From Manduca sexta (Eukaryota > Arthropoda > Insecta > Lepidoptera > Sphingidae): 64,000 bases of DNA. Below, one piece after another: positions 1 to 11,630 of the stretch. The stretch spans positions 13,886,983 through 13,950,982 of the forward strand of contig NC_051138.1 of assembly GCF_014839805.1 (NCBI RefSeq). Direction: 5' to 3'. The notes below the pieces were generated by a model. It saw nothing but the letters and a program-made list of their open reading frames with translations, ran no database searches and had not been told where the DNA came from. Numbering within the stretch: the stretch's first letter is position 1; each line of letters starts with the position of its first letter. A program made the translations under genes and the position numbers.

Positions 1-963
1 CCGCAATCAGAATGAATTATGCTGACCCGTCCGCGTCGCCCGGAAAACCGACGCAGAGCAGCGAGGAAAGCATCCGAAGAAAGATCTGAGGCTGCCTCAA
101 GATGAACTGCGCGAGTTGCGAGACAAACAAATAAACATAAGTAAGCTTTAGTGATTTTCGCACCTCGATGTTTACCGGTTTTAATACGAAAAGGGCCGCC
201 GTAGTCGGTCCCTACAACAGAAAACGGTTTCACCTGATTTACACGAACTGCAGGCAAATCACTCATGAAAGGTTCCAGTGGGGATGGGTGCGTTTTATAA
301 CACGACACACATTTGGATAGGCAATGCCGAATGGCACGTTTAGGAGACAATACCCAAAACTGTTGCGAAAGAAGATACTGCGTGGTATTTACGCCCGCGT
401 GACAATTTTCACGATGAACGGCTTCTATAACAAGGTAAGTTAACCTGGATTTACGAGGGAGTAAAGTGGTGTTTATGCTGGAATTCGAGGCCGGATCTTG
501 CAAGGCGACCGCCCACCCTGAGAATTCCCTGCGCATCGAGAAAGGGGTTCAACTTACGCATCTGTTTCGTTAATAATTGTCCTTCCCGCAACTGGCGTAT
601 TTCGTTTTCGAAAAAGGATTGTTGATTGTGCTTTACGACGATCAACAAAGCGGCATGAAGCTCAACACGATCGAGAAAAGGATTTGAGCAACGAATATTT
701 TTATCTCGTAAAAATCTAATGAATCTTAACCACCAACAAATGATACGCTGTATTTTTCGAATCGAAGAATAACGAATGAGAAGAGTGTCGATAAAAGAAT
801 TCTTCGCATCGTCGGAGGTAAAGAACGTTTTTAAAGCTTTTTCCTCAAAATGAAGGAGGTCCTCGTTAGGATTAATTTCAAGTTGTGGCCATTGCTCAGA
901 AGGGAAGCGAAGCCAGGCGGGACCCGCCCACCATAAGCTATTGTTGACGAGATCGGATGGCAG
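1..963 (-). pseudogene. pol: BEL/Pao integrase region (partial, broken)
   Basis: This is the C-terminal part of the retrotransposon polyprotein, which would insert the cDNA into the genome. On the minus strand the frame continues past the stop near 964 with a conserved linker (residues reading SLWWAGPAWL). It then enters an integrase zinc-binding domain with an H-x4-H and C-x2-C pair, roughly positions 320-430. The core follows, with the first catalytic aspartate in GTDYGG near 195-212 and the second in HSDCG at the extreme left edge. The catalytic glutamate lies outside the window. The frame changes near 470: the frame before the break stops at about 451, while the frame downstream stays open to base 1. 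No intact start or end is visible. Confidence 0.8.
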
Positions 964-1707
964 CTAACCACGAGAAGCTACATCTGCCGGATTATTTTCG
1001 GAATCCACATGGCACCAGTGAACGTCTGGAATGACTTCGTGAATGTGACTAACGCGATTCGCAACGAAAGTTTTCCAGCGCGAGGAGTGAGAGCGAAGCC
1101 ACGCTAGTACAACGGTAGAATCAGACCAGGCGAAAACACCAGTAAATGTTAACCGGGATGAGAAAACATCCATGGCAAATTTCAGCAGGTCGGCAAGAAG
1201 AACTGCAGCGCAAAGCTCCAACCTAGGAAGGGAAGTGGATTTTGTAGGTGCGACTCGCGCTTTTGAACAAACAAAGAAGGTCTGAATGTTACCCTCAGCG
1301 TTCACGGTTCGTAAATAAATCACACCACCATAACCTGTTTCCGAACTGTCTGAAAAGCCATGTAACTCCCAAGAAATACAATCCTGTCCAGCAAACAAAC
1401 GGGGAATCTGTAACGATTCTAACAATGGTAATTGTTCAAGATATCGAGACCAAAACTGGACTATATTATCGGGAGGGTCTTCATCCCAACCTATCTCAAG
1501 GATCCAAAGGCGCTGAACCAACACCTTTGCCACCAAAATTAATGGCGACAGGAAGCCAAGTGGATCGTATATACGTGCAAGCTCGCTAAGAATGTTACGC
1601 TTCGAACATTTCTTATGCTGAGGAGTTACTGAAAAAAGGAACGAATCATTACAAGGATCCCACTTAAGACCTAATACCTTGAGAGTAGGGTTGTCGTCAA
1701 CATCCAT
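964..1707 (-). pseudogene. pol: BEL/Pao RT thumb and RNase H fragment
   Basis: A 247-residue open stretch covers the end of RT and the Pao-type RNase H, which degrades RNA in the RNA:DNA hybrid during reverse transcription. The motif RIYDPLGFLSP lies near residues 45-55 and is typical of Pao polymerases. The acidic RNase H positions are visible as GFSD (D120), LPRLEL (E164), WSDS (D196) and NPAD (D242). The methionine at its start is internal, because the same reading frame extends upstream to the frame break at 1796-1798. It ends at a TAG immediately after ASRG, where related elements read on, so this is probably a nonsense mutation. Confidence 0.9.
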
Positions 1708-1721
1708 GGATACAGGATCGG

Positions 1722-4130
1722 TTAAGCAATATTCTCGTGGTAAATCAGAGAGTAACTGAGGTACATTACTAGCCCATTTTCTGAGTTCGAAATGTCCCTT
1801 TTCAAAAGTTCGATTATTTGAGTTTTCGCATTTTGAGCCATACGAACGTTACTAAAACCAGTTATTATGTCATCGACATAAACATCGGATCCCAAAACTT
1901 GACTCGTAAGTGGAAAGTCACCACCCTCATCATGAATCAGCTGTTTGACAGTACGGCATGCGAGAAAAGGTGCGGAAGACACGCCGTAGGTCACGGTATT
2001 AAGACGATATTCCTGCACGGGTTGGTCCACATTAGATCGCCAGAAGATGCGCTGATAATCACGATCAGACGCTCGAATGAGAATTTGTCGGTACATTTGT
2101 TTCATGTCTGCGGTGAAAACAACAGCATGAACGCGGAATTTTAGAAGAATTTCAACAATATTCATTTGCAATTTAGGACCTACGAGCAACACATCATTTA
2201 ACGATAGTCCTCTCGCATCTTTAGCGGAGGCGTTGAATACAACACGAAGAGGAGTAGTGCTGCTCTCCGTACGGAGTACAAAATGATGAGGAATGAAGTA
2301 TTTTCCGATACTCAATTCTTCAGTCGGTACAAGGCTCATGTGACCCTGATCGAGATATTCCTTCATGAAGTCACAGTATTTTTCATACAACTCCATGTTC
2401 TTGAGGAGGCGTTTCTCAATTGAATGAAAGCACCTCAAAGCTGTATCACGAGATCCGGGAAAGGTAGTCTCGTGCTCTTCGTTTCTGAAAGGCAAAGATA
2501 CAATGTATCGACCAGCAGGATCTCTTACCTGAAGGTCTTTGAAGATTTGCTCGCATCTCTCGTCTTCGACGGTGAGAGGTTTCGAAGGAAACACGTTAAA
2601 TTCCTCCAGCTGCCATAATTTCTTCAACTCATCATGAAGTTGTGGCACCTCATGAACGAAGAACGAGTATGCTTCAGGCTCTACGTATCCGACATTCCCG
2701 ACCAGCAGCCAACCGAATACGGAATTAAGAGCTGACGGTTGATTGGAGTCACCTTTAATTGATCCCGGCAACAGAAGCGAAGCAAAGCACTCCGCACCTA
2801 TAAGAAGATCGACTGGACCAGGTTTGTGACAATTTGGGTCTGCTAACTGCAACGCTTTAATATGATGCCACGAAGATTTATCAAGTCGAATTGATGGCAT
2901 CTTACCACAGATACTTGGCAAAGTCAAGGCTTTGATGGTAAAGAGAGCTTTATCGCTTCGCCCAATATCAAGATGTACTATACCTGACACTGGAGCTAAT
3001 GAATCACCCAATCCACTAACCTTATTCGACGTCGAATTACTGATGAGACCCAATCGATGAACGACATCCTCGGTGATAAAGTGACTTTGACTACCAGAAT
3101 CAATCAAGGCTCGAAACGATTGAAAATGTCCCGATGAATCGCGAATTTGGACAACAGCTGTGGATAATAAAACAAAAGAATGTTCACGCATGCTAGTCAA
3201 CACGCGAACCTGATTATTCGGTGTTTCACCATCTGGAACCACATTTGAAGGAGTGGACGATGCTTCCTCATGTAGAAGTGAATGATGCCGTTTATGACAT
3301 TTATAACACCTAAACAAAGATTTACAATCCTTGACGCTGTGAGACGGTTTTAAACAATTGAAGCACCAACGATGAGTGCGCGCATGGTTACTGCGTTCCG
3401 CGACTGAAAGTTGTACGAATTTATTACATTTGTTTATCGAATGATCACCCGAACAAAATGAACACTTTACGGATATCGCTACAGGTGAATGAGAAGAAGA
3501 TGAACTGAGTTTCTTGTTGGATACGGAATTATCTGTGTTATTTGCAAGAAATACTGTGGTTTTCTTCTGAAACTTCGAATTACTCGACGATACGCTTTTA
3601 AGTGGCTTAGCTTTGTCTGAAGGTTTCCCTACATCAGGACTAACCTGGCTACTTGAAGAAAAATGGTTATCGCGAATTAAAGCATCAGCTCGATTAAACA
3701 AAAAGGTTTTCAGCGCTTGATACTGCGGCAATTCAGTAGCCTCTTGCTTTTGTTCAAAAGAACGTCGAGTCTGGGTATCTAATTTCGATAATACTAAATA
3801 ACACAGAACGAAGTCCCACTCATGAGTAGGAAGGTCAAGACCGGATAATACGTTTAAATTTTCATTTATTAAATCCAAATTACGCCGAAATTCGACAGGT
3901 GACAGAGATTTCAAATTAATATTTAATATCTCTTTCCAACACGTAAAAGCTAATTCTCGCTTATCTCGAAACCTGGCGACCAGCGCCTCATATGCACTGC
4001 GATAGTATTTACCTTGAATGGGATAAGATCGAATAACACCTAATGCATCCCCACTGAGACATGTTTCGAGATATTGCATACGTTTCGTGTCTGATAGCGA
4101 TTCATTGTTATGAATCAACGAATTAAACAA
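1722..4130 (-). pseudogene. gag-pol: BEL/Pao gag C-terminus, protease and RT
   Basis: An 802-residue open frame. Residues 1-155 match the helical BEL gag region (DUF1759-like). A CCHC zinc-knuckle cluster follows at about 223-235, 256-269 and 275-287, then a retropepsin-like aspartic protease (DUF1758 type) with DSGSQ at 344-348. RT follows with TADMKQMY at 673-680 and YVDD at 751-754, the catalytic aspartate pair. The apparent start is not real: gag begins upstream at 4612 in another frame, and the two frames are separated by a six-G run on the minus strand (4160-4165). The last ~25 residues are out-of-frame sequence after the break at 1796-1798. Confidence 0.93.
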
Positions 4131-4153
4131 ATCAAAGAATTTTGGCCACTCTT

Positions 4154-4612
4154 TTATTTCCCCCCGGAAAACGATGGTAAGTTAATTTTAGGTAACTTAA
4201 CGTCTGCTGCGGATGAACAATTCGCCTTCTTATCGCACGGTTTACAATTAGATTCGGGAAATAATTTTCGATGGATTGCCAAAATCTCAAAATGAATATT
4301 ATCGAACTCGTCACGTACTTCATCCTCGTGTTCGGAATCATCATCATCGATAACACATAAAATGTCCGAATGAGCACTTTCAAAACTTTCAATTAATTTC
4401 GGTAACGCGGAAATTTGAATACTAAACAAATCTAAAGATGACTCATCATCCTTTGCTAATTTAGCAACTTCGAGAAGTTTCTTTAAACGATTTAAGGGCA
4501 GAGTGCGCTTGCGGCGAAGCACAGGCAACTCCTGAATATGTGGGTGAACTAAACTTGCCGACTTAGTAACACGCCCTTTAGGTTTACAAACGCGTACCGT
4601 ACGATACGACAT
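4154..4612 (-). pseudogene. gag: BEL/Pao gag N-terminus
   Basis: A 152-residue open frame begins MSYRTVRVCKPKG. It carries a basic start, an acidic stretch (DDDDSEHEDE, about residues 89-98) and ends in LPKINLPSFSG, the conserved lead-in to the BEL gag core. The expected continuation (EWPKFFDLF) is present immediately downstream in a shifted frame. The interruption is therefore a one-base change in a G homopolymer, not a domain boundary. It could be genuine decay, sequencing error, or (less likely) programmed shifting. No slippery heptamer was recognised. Confidence 0.85.
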
Positions 4613-5865
4613 CTTAAACGATTTTTAAATCGACTAAACGAAATGTTAAACTTAAAAAAGTTTATACTCACAGCCTACCCCGTTACAGATGGAAGCGTTA
4701 TACGCGATAAATATGCCTAAACAACACCGGATAATACAACGCTGAACGCACGAGTCTGAATAGTAGGCACAGCGAATGAGTGAACGAATGAACGTATAAG
4801 TAGGTATGTAATACCTAATGATTACGCAATGAAATGAAAATTAAATATATAATACAATAATTATATATCTACGAAAAGTTGTCACAACTCAACTTGTTTG
4901 TCGCGAGAAATAGTACTATACGAATTAGTTAAAACGATTGAAGTAAATAGCACTAACGTATTTATTACGACAACAGTAGGAGTGACCGAAAGGCTTACGT
5001 ATGTATGTATACACGACAGTAACGAAAGTATATAAATGTACTTTGCCGCTTATTTTGACTCAGGTAGATACCTAACTGTGTATGTTTTAATAAATAGACG
5101 TCGCTAGAATTAATACGGATGAACGACACCTTTGTATTAAACCCGATACCGAATTGAATCTGCGTACAAGCCGGTCTGTATGTGCTAATAATTATTATGA
5201 ATGGGTGAAAATGTGAGAGGATCGAAACGCGACGAAACACCAACGAATTTAAAAATGAATAGATGTATCGACGGTAACGAGACGAGAAAATCACAATTAA
5301 CACTAACTTATATAATTATAACACATCGGCTTATGGTACGAGAACGCTTTTGAGTATTATGTATTTACTATTTAAATACATAAGCGGCAAATATACGTCG
5401 GCGCAACTTAAACTGCAAAATGGCGGATATTATTCGAAATACGATTTAATTGTTTGCATCGGGAAAAGTAATATACAATGATTAACTGTAACAACGAAAT
5501 AGCCACTCACACAAATAATAATTATTATTATTAGAATAAACTACGTGTATCGTTGGCGATTTACAACAAATAGGCACTACGAAGTATGCGCGCCGCTATA
5601 AGTACCTAATGTTAGCGCGTAACAAATAATAATTTGTTACCTAAACCGCATGAAAATGAATGTTATTATAGAAACTCAATTGTAAACACAACGAAATTTA
5701 AGGTTTTAAGTATGCAAACAATCATATGCCTTTACTGGAAAGTTAGATTAAACTATGTATTGAAGCGAGTAATGGCGGGTTATCGTAATGTTTCGGCTAT
5801 TGAGACAAATTTATCGAAATAACTCAAACTAAATGATTGAAATAGCTGACCAATTATGATCGCTA
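4613..5865 (-). other. BEL/Pao leader between PBS and gag
   Basis: About 1.25 kb lies between the primer-binding site and the gag start. It is AT-rich and shows no open frame that I recognise. It is unusually long for a BEL leader. A splice-donor-like GTGAGTAT lies on the minus strand near 4668. I could not pair it with an acceptor, so splicing of the leader is only a possibility. An internal insertion is an alternative explanation for the length. Confidence 0.5.
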
Positions 5866-5883
5866 TTCCCGGTTTCGGCACCA
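5866..5883 (-). promoter_or_regulatory. Primer-binding site of the BEL/Pao element
   Basis: The minus strand reads TGGTGCCGAAACCGGGAA. It starts five bases inside the LTR end. This is the type of tRNA-complementary PBS seen in many BEL/Pao elements; that statement is from memory of the family. It anchors the inner end of the 5' LTR. Confidence 0.75.
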
Positions 5884-5888
5884 AAATA

Positions 5889-6471
5889 TGTATCGTGATG
5901 ATACATAGGGACATAGACGTATATTCGCGTGACGATGGAAATGCATGCAAGTACTCACATCTGCCACTGCCACACGACGTCAGGAACCCGCCTTGGTTAT
6001 GTTGCTGCACTCCGTCACGTTTGTCAGGACACCACACACAGTTAGTACACACAATGTAAGGATTATGGGTCCTGGGACATCTATACTTTCACAGTTATAG
6101 CATTAGATTATGAAGCGCGCCGGGGAACATGCCGCCATCGATGCACCAAACTTTCGTTACTGGCGTCATCCGCTGGATGGCGCGGGCGTGTGGCCTCCCG
6201 TTGGCCAGCGGTATTGGTCGATTTAGTTGGCGGCAAATGCGTGCGAATTTGAATACGTTTCGCTCTCACACACATACCACCATCACGCGAATTATTATAG
6301 AATTAGTTTATTATTATAAACAACGGTTACGAAACATCCGGCCTTACGTTATCATTATAAATCTATGTTAACAATTTACGAATACAAAGCAATACGGTCC
6401 TAACGTTAAACTGATTTGTTAGTTAAACTAGGTTTTAGGCTAGTTAGTGGTGACCTTAACCAGAAATGAAC
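5889..6471 (-). repeat. Candidate 5' LTR of the BEL/Pao element
   Basis: The inner end is well placed: on the minus strand the LTR ends in CACGATACA just before the PBS. The outer end cannot be fixed because the partner LTR is outside the window. Minus-strand TGT starts occur at 6129 (TGTTCCCCGGCG) and at 6471 (TGTTCATTTCTGG). The longer choice would include an AATAAA-like signal near 6310 and a TATA-like stretch near 6350. The shorter choice gives 241 bp. Confidence 0.45.
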
Positions 6472-6767
6472 ACAATACAGTATCAAGTACAAATAAACAG
6501 CATTTCTCGCAATCTTGTTTTAATAACTTGCTATTGTCTGTTGTGAAAGCATTACTATGTTTTGATGTAAATGACATTGTAGTCACTCTAATTACTGAGC
6601 ATTACGGAACATTTAATGTCTAGGTACTATGAACTTATTGCAATGCTATACACAGCGTTGTAATTAAAAGTTGTGTTCAGTAAAGTAATTTTCTGCTTGG
6701 TTTTGCTACTGTTTATTGCGTGCAAGGATAATGCATAAAAGTGAATATATGGATATTATTGCTTTTA

Positions 6768-7065
6768 ATGACGAGACGAGCTTGCAGTTCGCCTGATGGT
6801 AAACGATACAGCTTCCCACAAACAGTAGAAACACCATGCAACACCTTGAATTAAGTATTGTGTAGTATTCCACTGCGCTCGCCATCCTGAGATGTGAGTT
6901 AAGTCTTATTATGTGAAATAGTTACACTGAATACAATGTCGTTCAAAGCGGAACATAAAAGTGACTATGTTCTGCTGCGTGGCTGCAGAAATAGATATTA
7001 CGGTGGCAAGACGGAGTCTCACAAATGAGAGAACCACCATCAGTAAATAGCCATAGAAAAGACAG
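6768..7065 (+). repeat. Interspersed SINE-like repeat, family A
   Basis: It opens with GACGAGACGAGCTTGC and continues through CGCCTGATGGTAA, an AACAGTAGAAACACCAT block, CATCCTGAGATG and AGAAATAGATATTACGGTGG. The same order recurs inverted at 21604-21905 and partially at 9697-9780 and 60528-60715. It is a dispersed short repeat common in moths and butterflies (recalled, not searched). No coding capacity. The short ORFs across it are not genes. Confidence 0.7.
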
Positions 7066-7661
7066 TCTTTTGAATTCACTTAAAGACCAGTAGTAAAGAA
7101 CCAGTGGCACGTGACATAATAATTCAGCCACGCTAATACGCCAATAATAGTTAAGAGCGTAAGTCACCAAATAATCCTTTGCTGAAACCTAAAATCCGTC
7201 GCTACAAGCGGCACTTAAACAGCTAAAGCCGACCCTAAATTGTCATCAAGGTGTCCCTTACAACCTTTTTTTGTAAGTATTGACAAGTTACACAATAACA
7301 GTCTTATTTACAAACTTGTTTTAGCGTTATGAGGTGCTCAAAATTGCTTAAATAGCTGTCAAAATATCACCGGTTTCCTAGTTGAAACCTTATTAAGAGG
7401 CAAGATGGCGCGTTTTGACTTACAGCTGATCGAGTAAATTTGTGTTTTAACTAAACATAGCTTTGCGACATTTTTATAAGTAAGACTGAAAATGTATGCC
7501 TGCAATGAATGCTTTAATTTATAAGCAGGTAAAGTACGAAAACTCTTCACGGGTTCAACTACAGTATATTTTTAAACTATTTTAATATGTTAGTCAAGGC
7601 CAAAATAAATATTGCCTTCTCCTTCTCTCTCCTCAAACTGTTATAATATATTTAATTTGGA
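7066..7661. other. Unassigned AT-rich stretch
   Basis: No gene, RNA or repeat structure recognised. Short ORFs here (about 60-75 codons) have no domain, no conserved-looking composition and no splice context. Confidence 0.5.
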
Positions 7662-7822
7662 GCCTTATTCTCTATGCCACTGGTTATTTTCAAAGCGCGT
7701 GACACAACGCGTCGCGTTTAAGGCAATAGAAATTGGAATACAAAATACTATTCCACGCTGATTTCACGTAGGTAACGTAACACGGCCGTGTTTCGCGTTT
7801 ACATTGTCATAGAGAATAAGGC
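7662..7822. mobile_element. Short TIR element (MITE), 161 bp
   Basis: Both ends carry the same sequence in inverted orientation, GCCTTATTCTCTATG, about 15 bp. The interior holds several CpG-rich words (ACGCGTCGCG, TTTCGCG) that stand out from the AT-rich surroundings. No ORF. The superfamily is not assigned because no clear target duplication is seen. Confidence 0.65.
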
Positions 7823-8481
7823 CTCAGTTCCATTTTTAAACATAATTATAACGTGTTTGCTAAGTAAGCCAGTCTGAGGATTTATTAAAACTTTCTCCGT
7901 GAAAGTCTGCAAAGACGAAGTTTTTAAATACCGCGCCGGTACACGACTTAGTTTACCTCAGCAAGTCTGGACTGAATTAATCATATTCAGTGCCTGGACA
8001 GTTATGTACAGACATTTACTACATCCTCCTCTTTCCTGGCACGATATTGGATCTAACAGTGCTATGACACATCTGATAAAACCTTTTCAAATCTAGAAAA
8101 GTTTCATGTCTTGACAATCGTCGGAATTAAATACATCACAAACACCAATTGTAAATACTCGTAACGAAGCTCGCTAAGCCAATGGCAAATTTTGCATTAT
8201 CAATATCACATTCTGAATGAAATAAAAAATAGTACTACTATAAACACACTTTTATAGTAGATCAAATAAGCCAACGTGACTGCAAACTCAACAACGCTCC
8301 TACAATCAATCTGCGACAGTTTGTGTGTGTTGTGTGTGTGAAACTTTGTGAGGTTGTATGCGTGTATGTTTGTTTCTCTTTCACGAAAGAACTACTAAAC
8401 GGATATAGATGAAACTTTACAGTAATATTGGTTATACATTAGAATAACACATAGGCTATAATTTATAATGGTTCTGTGTAA

Positions 8482-8692
8482 TCCTACTAATATTATGAAT
8501 TCGAAAGTGTGTAAGGATGGATGTATGTATGTATATATGTTTGTTCCTCTTTTACGAAAAAACTACACAACAAACATTGGTTATACATCAAAATAACGTA
8601 TAGGCTACAATTACAATACATATCAAGTAAGTCAGGAAAAAAAATATCGCGGAAAACTCCTTCACGCGGGCGAAGCCGCGAGCAAAAGATAG
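8482..8692 (+). mobile_element. Short non-autonomous Helitron with damaged 3' end
   Basis: It starts after an A with TCCTACTAATATTATGAAT, a 5' end typical of lepidopteran Helitrons. It ends with a hairpin (CGCGGGCGAAGCCGCG) followed by GCAAAAGATAG|T, where CTAG is expected, so the terminal C is mutated. The preceding ~150 bp (8330-8480) repeat part of its interior (the GTTTGTTTCTCTTTCACG and TTGGTTATACAT blocks). An older partial copy therefore sits directly upstream. Confidence 0.75.
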
Positions 8693-11100
8693 TAACGTAA
8701 TAATGCTTTATTATAGGTGTCTGAATGGAGATTACCATCGGGTGACTTACCAACTCGTTTATAATGCTATAAATACCGTTATCAAGTACGCCCATCATGT
8801 GGCCCAAAATAAAACTAATTACAAAGATTAATTCAAAGGTTCACGAGGCCATCAACTTAGATTAGCTAACTTTGATTTGTTTCGTTAATTACTCGAAAAG
8901 TAGCGGACGTGATTTAATTTTAATGACCTTTTAAACTAGGTTTTATCACTTGTTTATTTTTTTAAGTCCATTATTGGAAGCGCGGACAGATTCGGCCAAA
9001 TTAATTAATACATAACACAATACACATAAATATATATGTATTCGATTATAAACTCTTTGCGGTGGGGGATCAAAGGAACTGTCAATACTATTGGAAAAAA
9101 CGATTGCGGAATCGGAATAAAAAGGGGTCCCGGAAGCAAATGTTTTAAAGGAACAAGAAATTGGGGTGAGTTTTATAAATTTATATATTAGTATGTATGT
9201 TTAAACACCACACAGGACAGAGAAGTCCGCACGTTGGCCGAAACCAAATTTTTTTTTATGTATTAACACAATGACGTTTTACAAATAGACACGTCATACA
9301 CTAACAAAATGGCACATAAAAACGGCGCACTATTTGCTATAGTCACGTACCTGTACATATAATAACAAATTAGCTCAAGAAGGAATAAAAAGATGCAGCA
9401 AACGTTAGAAAAGGATATATATGCATCGACAGTGACGTAACAACGTTAGTGCCGCACGCTCATTGGCTGTTAAGTCTGGCAATTACCTTACTTTCGTCTT
9501 GCAAGTATTGAGCTCGGACAACGTATCTTTACATAAAATCACTGGTGTTCCATCATAAACTATATTATGCAATAGTGAAAAAAAATGGGAATGAATGTTT
9601 GTAAAAACCGCTAGGCTACATACACAGGGTCGTTTTGACATTGCGTTACTAATAAAAGCACGTTTTTATCTTAATAATAACAATTTACATACCTGGGACA
9701 TGAGATGTTAAATCTTATCAGGTCCAGTAGTTACACTGGCTACAATGTTCTTCAAAGTGGAAGACGACAGTGACTACACACGTCGACTAATGTCATACAT
9801 AATTTTGAAATTTTATTAAATAATCAGAATGAAAGCAATAAGATTATCGCTAGGACATAACATTCCCATATATTTATGTTTAATTTTTTATTTTATTCAA
9901 ATGGAACAGAAAACAGTTACACATTAAAAAAGTAAAGGATAATATTACACATGTACTGCATTAATAAACATGTAGCCAACAACACTGTTCACAGTTTAAC
10001 AGAAAACTTTACAAAGAAGCAACAAACGTCTATAGGTCATAAGTATGAAAAAATCTCAGGCCTGCGATATTCAGTTTAGAAATACATTAGTAAAAAGTAT
10101 CTTATCGTAAAGTCTTTTATCGTACGATTGTAGGAAATCATCTTTGATACAATGCCTGGTCATAAATATGCCTTCTTCGACAAAGACATTATGGTTATTT
10201 CCATCGAATCAAAGCTCAAAGGAAATTCATTTTATTTCACGATCGGAGCAGCCCAACAAGTTAAGTCTTAGTGCAGTGGCGGGACCTCGCATAAACGTCA
10301 TCTTAGCTGTTATTTATTGCCTCATTACAGCTGTAACTTGTAAAGAAATTCCATGAAGGCAATTAGTTTATCTTCAGTCCAATTAAAAACATAATCGATA
10401 TCGTCTGCAAGGAAAAATTCATTTATAGAATATATATGATATTCGATAGATACCTACTTTTATTGTATTCCTCATAGAAAAGATCGGGCCGCCTCTTTCC
10501 ATTCATAAAATTCATATTAGTTTTAGCTAAATTTTGTAAATCTTTATCAACAAAGACCTTTGTTTGTAACAAACTCTGAAATTATTTGGCTAATATTATT
10601 CAAATTATACATTTCCTGAATCTAGCTTTAATTAACGTTCCGTAAATCTATAGAGACTTAACAATATGATTTATAAAGACATAAAACGATCCCCTTGGCT
10701 TTAGTACGAAATAAAAAAGGAAAATGAAAAAGCCGAGATAAATGTGCTCCACTTTTAGCGGTTTAAACAAAAAATATACTTGAAATAGTACATTTTTGTA
10801 CCGCACATGGATTTAAATGATTTTTATGTTTTTTTACGTCAGGTCTGAAATATTGGTAGATGCCTTTGTATGTCCCACCTCGAGCTCAATTCACTAAGTG
10901 AACTAGTGTTGTTATAAATTGATATTATTTATGTGAAATTCTGAATGTTATGGCTTCATTGCTATGTATTAAACTGATTTTAATACAGTTTTCTACCGAA
11001 TAAACTTCAACTCCCAGGAAAGATTAGTATAAATAACATCGATGGCCTAGTTGTTACACATTTGTCTTTTTTAAATTTTGTATGTATTCTTTAGGAATTG
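8693..11100. other. Mostly unassigned AT-rich DNA
   Basis: It contains a partial family A repeat at about 9697-9780 (sense plus). Otherwise I recognise nothing. Short ORFs, for example 10144-10356, have no supporting features. Confidence 0.5.
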
Positions 11101-11109
11101 TCGTTTACT

Positions 11110-11285
11110 TTAACGGTTAAAACAAACACCATGTGGAAACCTGCATACCTGAGAAGTTCTCAATAAGAGTTTTAAAGGTGTGTGAAGTCTACCAATCGGC
11201 ACTAGGCCAGCGTGGTGGATTAAGGCCTATTCCCTCTTAGAAGCAGAGGAGGTTCGTGCCCAGAAGTGGGACAGTATATAATACA
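11110..11285 (+). repeat. SINE-like family B fragment, sense plus
   Basis: Reverse complement of the family at 34115-34436. It carries GGTGTGTGAAGTCTACC, CACTAGGCCAGCGTGGTGG and GTGGGACAGTATATAATAC. The tRNA-like head is missing or decayed. Confidence 0.65.
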
Positions 11286-11630
11286 GAGCTGATATTCTTA
11301 TATATAAATATATTCATTTATTTTTGTCAAGTATTTTGAGGCCTATCCCTAAAAATATTTGTGTTATTGACCATTACATCGATGTAGTTTTCGAATCCAC
11401 TTTACAAAAATTGTTGTTGGTAAATAGAGAATATTTAAGAAGGTAATCCAACCGTCATATTAATTAAAAGTGGTAATTTTGGACAGGTTTGGACAGGTTA
11501 ATAATAATAATCTATATTATTAAATAAAGCTGTAGTGTGTTTATTTATTTGCGCTAATTTTAAGTATATTGGGAATTGAAAATTCTTTTAGTGTTGGATA
11601 ACAAAATTTATCGAGAAATTTTATAGACGA

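Larger units (their letters stand above)
1..6471 (-). mobile_element. BEL/Pao LTR retrotransposon, 3' end outside window
   Basis: Reading the minus strand from right to left, the parts come in BEL/Pao order: a candidate 5' LTR, a primer-binding site, a long leader, gag with CCHC knuckles, an aspartic protease, RT, RNase H and integrase. Seen directly: DSG protease motif, YVDD in RT, GFSD/RLE/WSD/NPAD in RNase H, and the first two integrase aspartates. The 3' LTR lies beyond base 1. Single-base frame breaks in G runs at 4160-4165 and 1796-1798, another break near 470, and an in-frame TAG at about 964 mean this copy cannot encode an intact polyprotein. The outer limit at 6471 is a guess based on a TGT start on the minus strand. 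Confidence 0.85.

Noticed and set aside
1248..2144. Plus-strand ORFs at 1248-1589 and 1818-2144
   Set aside because: They are antisense shadows of the BEL/Pao RNase H and RT frames.
5889..6129. A firm 241-bp LTR for the BEL/Pao element
   Set aside because: The partner LTR is outside the window, and another plausible outer end exists at 6471. The boundary was left open.
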